A stretch of 64,000 bases of DNA, from the NCBI GenBank assembly GCA_014647935.1, contig BMQD01000007.1, positions 186,001-250,000 of the forward strand. The letters run 5' to 3'. Positions 62,612 to 64,000 of the stretch are shown one piece after another; the stretch's first letter is position 1, and every line of letters begins with the position of its first letter. This DNA comes from Planomonospora parontospora. Its GTDB lineage: Bacteria; Actinomycetota; Actinomycetes; Streptosporangiales; Streptosporangiaceae. The notes under the pieces are model-generated. The model did no database searches. It worked only from the letters and a program-made list of their open reading frames with translations, and was not told where the DNA came from. The position numbers were made by a program, and so were the translations under genes.

Positions 62612-64000
62612 ATGACAAACGCACCGTCTTTCCGTGACGTCCTGGCCGAGCGCGTGATGGTCGCCGACGGGGCCATGGGAACGATGCTGCAGGCCCACGA
62701 CGTCACCCTCGACGACTTCGAGGGCCACGAGGGCTGCAACGAGGTGCTCAACGCCACCCGCCCCGACATCGTCCGGGCCGTGCACGACGCCTACTTCGAG
62801 GTCGGCGTCGACTGCGTGGAGACCAACACCTTCGGCGCCAACCTCGCCGCGCTCGGCGAGTACGACATCGCCGACCGCGTCTTCGCCTACTCCGAGGCCG
62901 GCGCCCGCGTCGCCCGCGAGGCGGCCGACCACTGGTCCACCCCGGACCACCCCCGCTTCGTGCTCGGCTCCATCGGACCCGGCACCAAGCTGCCCACCCT
63001 CGGGCACAAGCCGTACGGCGAGCTCCGCGACGCCTACTACGACAACGCCGCCGGCCTGGTCTCCGGCGGCGCCGACGCGCTGATCATCGAGACCTCCCAG
63101 GACCTGCTCCAGGTCAAGGCCGCCGTCACCGGCGCGAGGAGGGCCATCGCCGACGCGGGCCGCGACGTGCCGATCATCGCCCAGGTCACCATCGAGACCA
63201 ACGGCGCGATGCTGCTCGGCTCGGAGATCGGCGCGGCGCTCACCGCGATCGAGCCCCTCGGCGTCGACGTCATCGGCCTCAACTGCGCCACCGGTCCCGC
63301 CGAGATGAGCGAGCACCTGCGCTACCTGGCCCGCCACGCCCGGGTGCGCCTGTCGTGCATGCCCAACGCCGGGCTGCCCGTGCTGACCTCCGACGGCGCC
63401 TACTACCCGCTCAGCCCGGACGAGCTGGCCGACGCGCACGACACCTTCACCCGCACCTACGGCCTGTCGATCGTCGGCGGCTGCTGCGGCACCACCCCCG
63501 AGCACCTGCGCAAGGTCGTCGAGCGCGTCCGGGGCCGCGAGACCGCCGCCCGCCGCCCGCACCCCGAGGCCGGCGCCTCCTCGCTCTACCAGCACGTCCC
63601 CTTCCGGCAGGACACCTCCTACCTGGCGGTCGGCGAGCGGACCAACGCCAACGGCTCCAAGGCGTTCCGCGAGGCGATGCTCGCCGGCAACTGGGAGGAG
63701 TGCGTCGAGATCGCCCGGGCCCAGGCCCGCGACGGCGCGCACATGCTCGACCTGTGCGTCGACTACGTCGGCCGCGACGGCACCCAGGACATGCGGGAGC
63801 TGGCCTTCCGCTTCGCCACCGCCTCCACGCTGCCGATCATGCTCGACTCCACCGAGCCCGCCGTGCTGGAGGCCGGCCTGGAGATGCTCGGCGGCCGGGC
63901 GATCCTCAACTCGGTCAACTACGAGGACGGCGACGGCCCGAACTCCCGCTTCACCAGGATCATGAAGCTGGCCCGGGAGCACGGCGCCGCCGTGGTCGCC
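62612..64000 (+). CDS. metH: Cobalamin-dependent methionine synthase MetH (5' part)
   Basis: The first 463 codons of metH lie in the window and the gene runs off the right edge. The homocysteine-binding domain (1 to about 310, MVADGAMGTMLQAHD, zinc cysteines in GLNCATGP and GGCCGTTP) is followed by the start of the pterin domain (VGERTNANGSKAFREAM, DLCVDYVGRDGTQDM). It transfers the methyl group of methyltetrahydrofolate to homocysteine. TAAGCT lies 7 bases before the ATG, so transcription is probably leaderless; no cobalamin riboswitch is seen upstream. Confidence 0.95.
   Translation, partial: MTNAPSFRDVLAERVMVADGAMGTMLQAHDVTLDDFEGHEGCNEVLNATRPDIVRAVHDAYFEVGVDCVETNTFGANLAALGEYDIADRVFAYSEAGARVAREAADHWSTPDHPRFVLGSIGPGTKLPTLGHKPYGELRDAYYDNAAGLVSGGADALIIETSQDLLQVKAAVTGARRAIADAGRDVPIIAQVTIETNGAMLLGSEIGAALTAIEPLGVDVIGLNCATGPAEMSEHLRYLARHARVRLSCMPNAGLPVLTSDGAYYPLSPDELADAHDTFTRTYGLSIVGGCCGTTPEHLRKVVERVRGRETAARRPHPEAGASSLYQHVPFRQDTSYLAVGERTNANGSKAFREAMLAGNWEECVEIARAQARDGAHMLDLCVDYVGRDGTQDMRELAFRFATASTLPIMLDSTEPAVLEAGLEMLGGRAILNSVNYEDGDGPNSRFTRIMKLAREHGAAVVA

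Overview
The window is high-GC actinobacterial chromosome with no plasmid or phage genes. Mycothiol ligase MshC, the linked phosphatase/DUF3090/SCO1664 block, a PAC2 protein, an F420-type luciferase-like oxidoreductase and a MabA/InhA-like FabG-FabI pair all point to Actinomycetota. The gene content fits the Streptosporangiaceae best. The family is inferred from gene families and style, not from a marker gene. No rRNA, tRNA, CRISPR array or intact insertion sequence was seen.

Region 1 (1-9.3 kb) looks like an envelope-stress or membrane-remodelling module. It holds a partial propeller-like protein at the left edge, a PRC-barrel/DUF2382 stress protein, two adjacent dynamin-like GTPases with a small acidic partner, a divergent ECF sigma factor, a lipobox-plus-transmembrane protein ending in a GrpE-like domain, and an 81-residue protein with five calcium-loop repeats. 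This is the best candidate for an undescribed system.

Region 2 (9.4-17.2 kb) is mostly housekeeping: a GH15 hydrolase, a divergent yczE/MocR regulator pair with a direct-repeat operator, a TRIC-type channel, a long-chain acyl-CoA synthetase and a secreted protein. Region 3 (17.2-21 kb) is a phenolic-lipid cluster (type III polyketide synthase, ICMT-like methyltransferase, FAD oxygenase; srsABC-like) with a divergent UbiA prenyltransferase.

Region 4 (21-36.5 kb) is mixed: RtcB RNA ligase, a DUF4328-glyoxalase fusion, a NADAR protein, MoaA, two alpha/beta hydrolases, an epimerase, an F420-type oxidoreductase and a lone chemotaxis receptor. Region 5 (36.4-49.5 kb) carries MobA/DUF6457, dodecin, TldD/TldE, FabG/FabI, an aldo/keto reductase, the mshC block and a cold-shock protein that starts with TTG.

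Region 6 (50.5-60.3 kb) is a nearly complete nitrate assimilation locus: NarK, nitrate reductase, FAD/[2Fe-2S] reductase, NirB, NirD, an NnaR-like HemD/winged-helix regulator and a sirohydrochlorin chelatase. Most of these genes are joined by 4-bp stop/start overlaps. MoaA and MobA elsewhere in the window supply steps of the molybdenum cofactor the reductase needs. The right end holds a TetR-like protein lacking a visible DNA-binding domain, a PAC2 protein, a universal stress protein and the 5' part of metH, which leaves the window.

At least a dozen genes have a TANNNT hexamer only 6-8 bases before the start codon, which suggests that leaderless transcription is common here.
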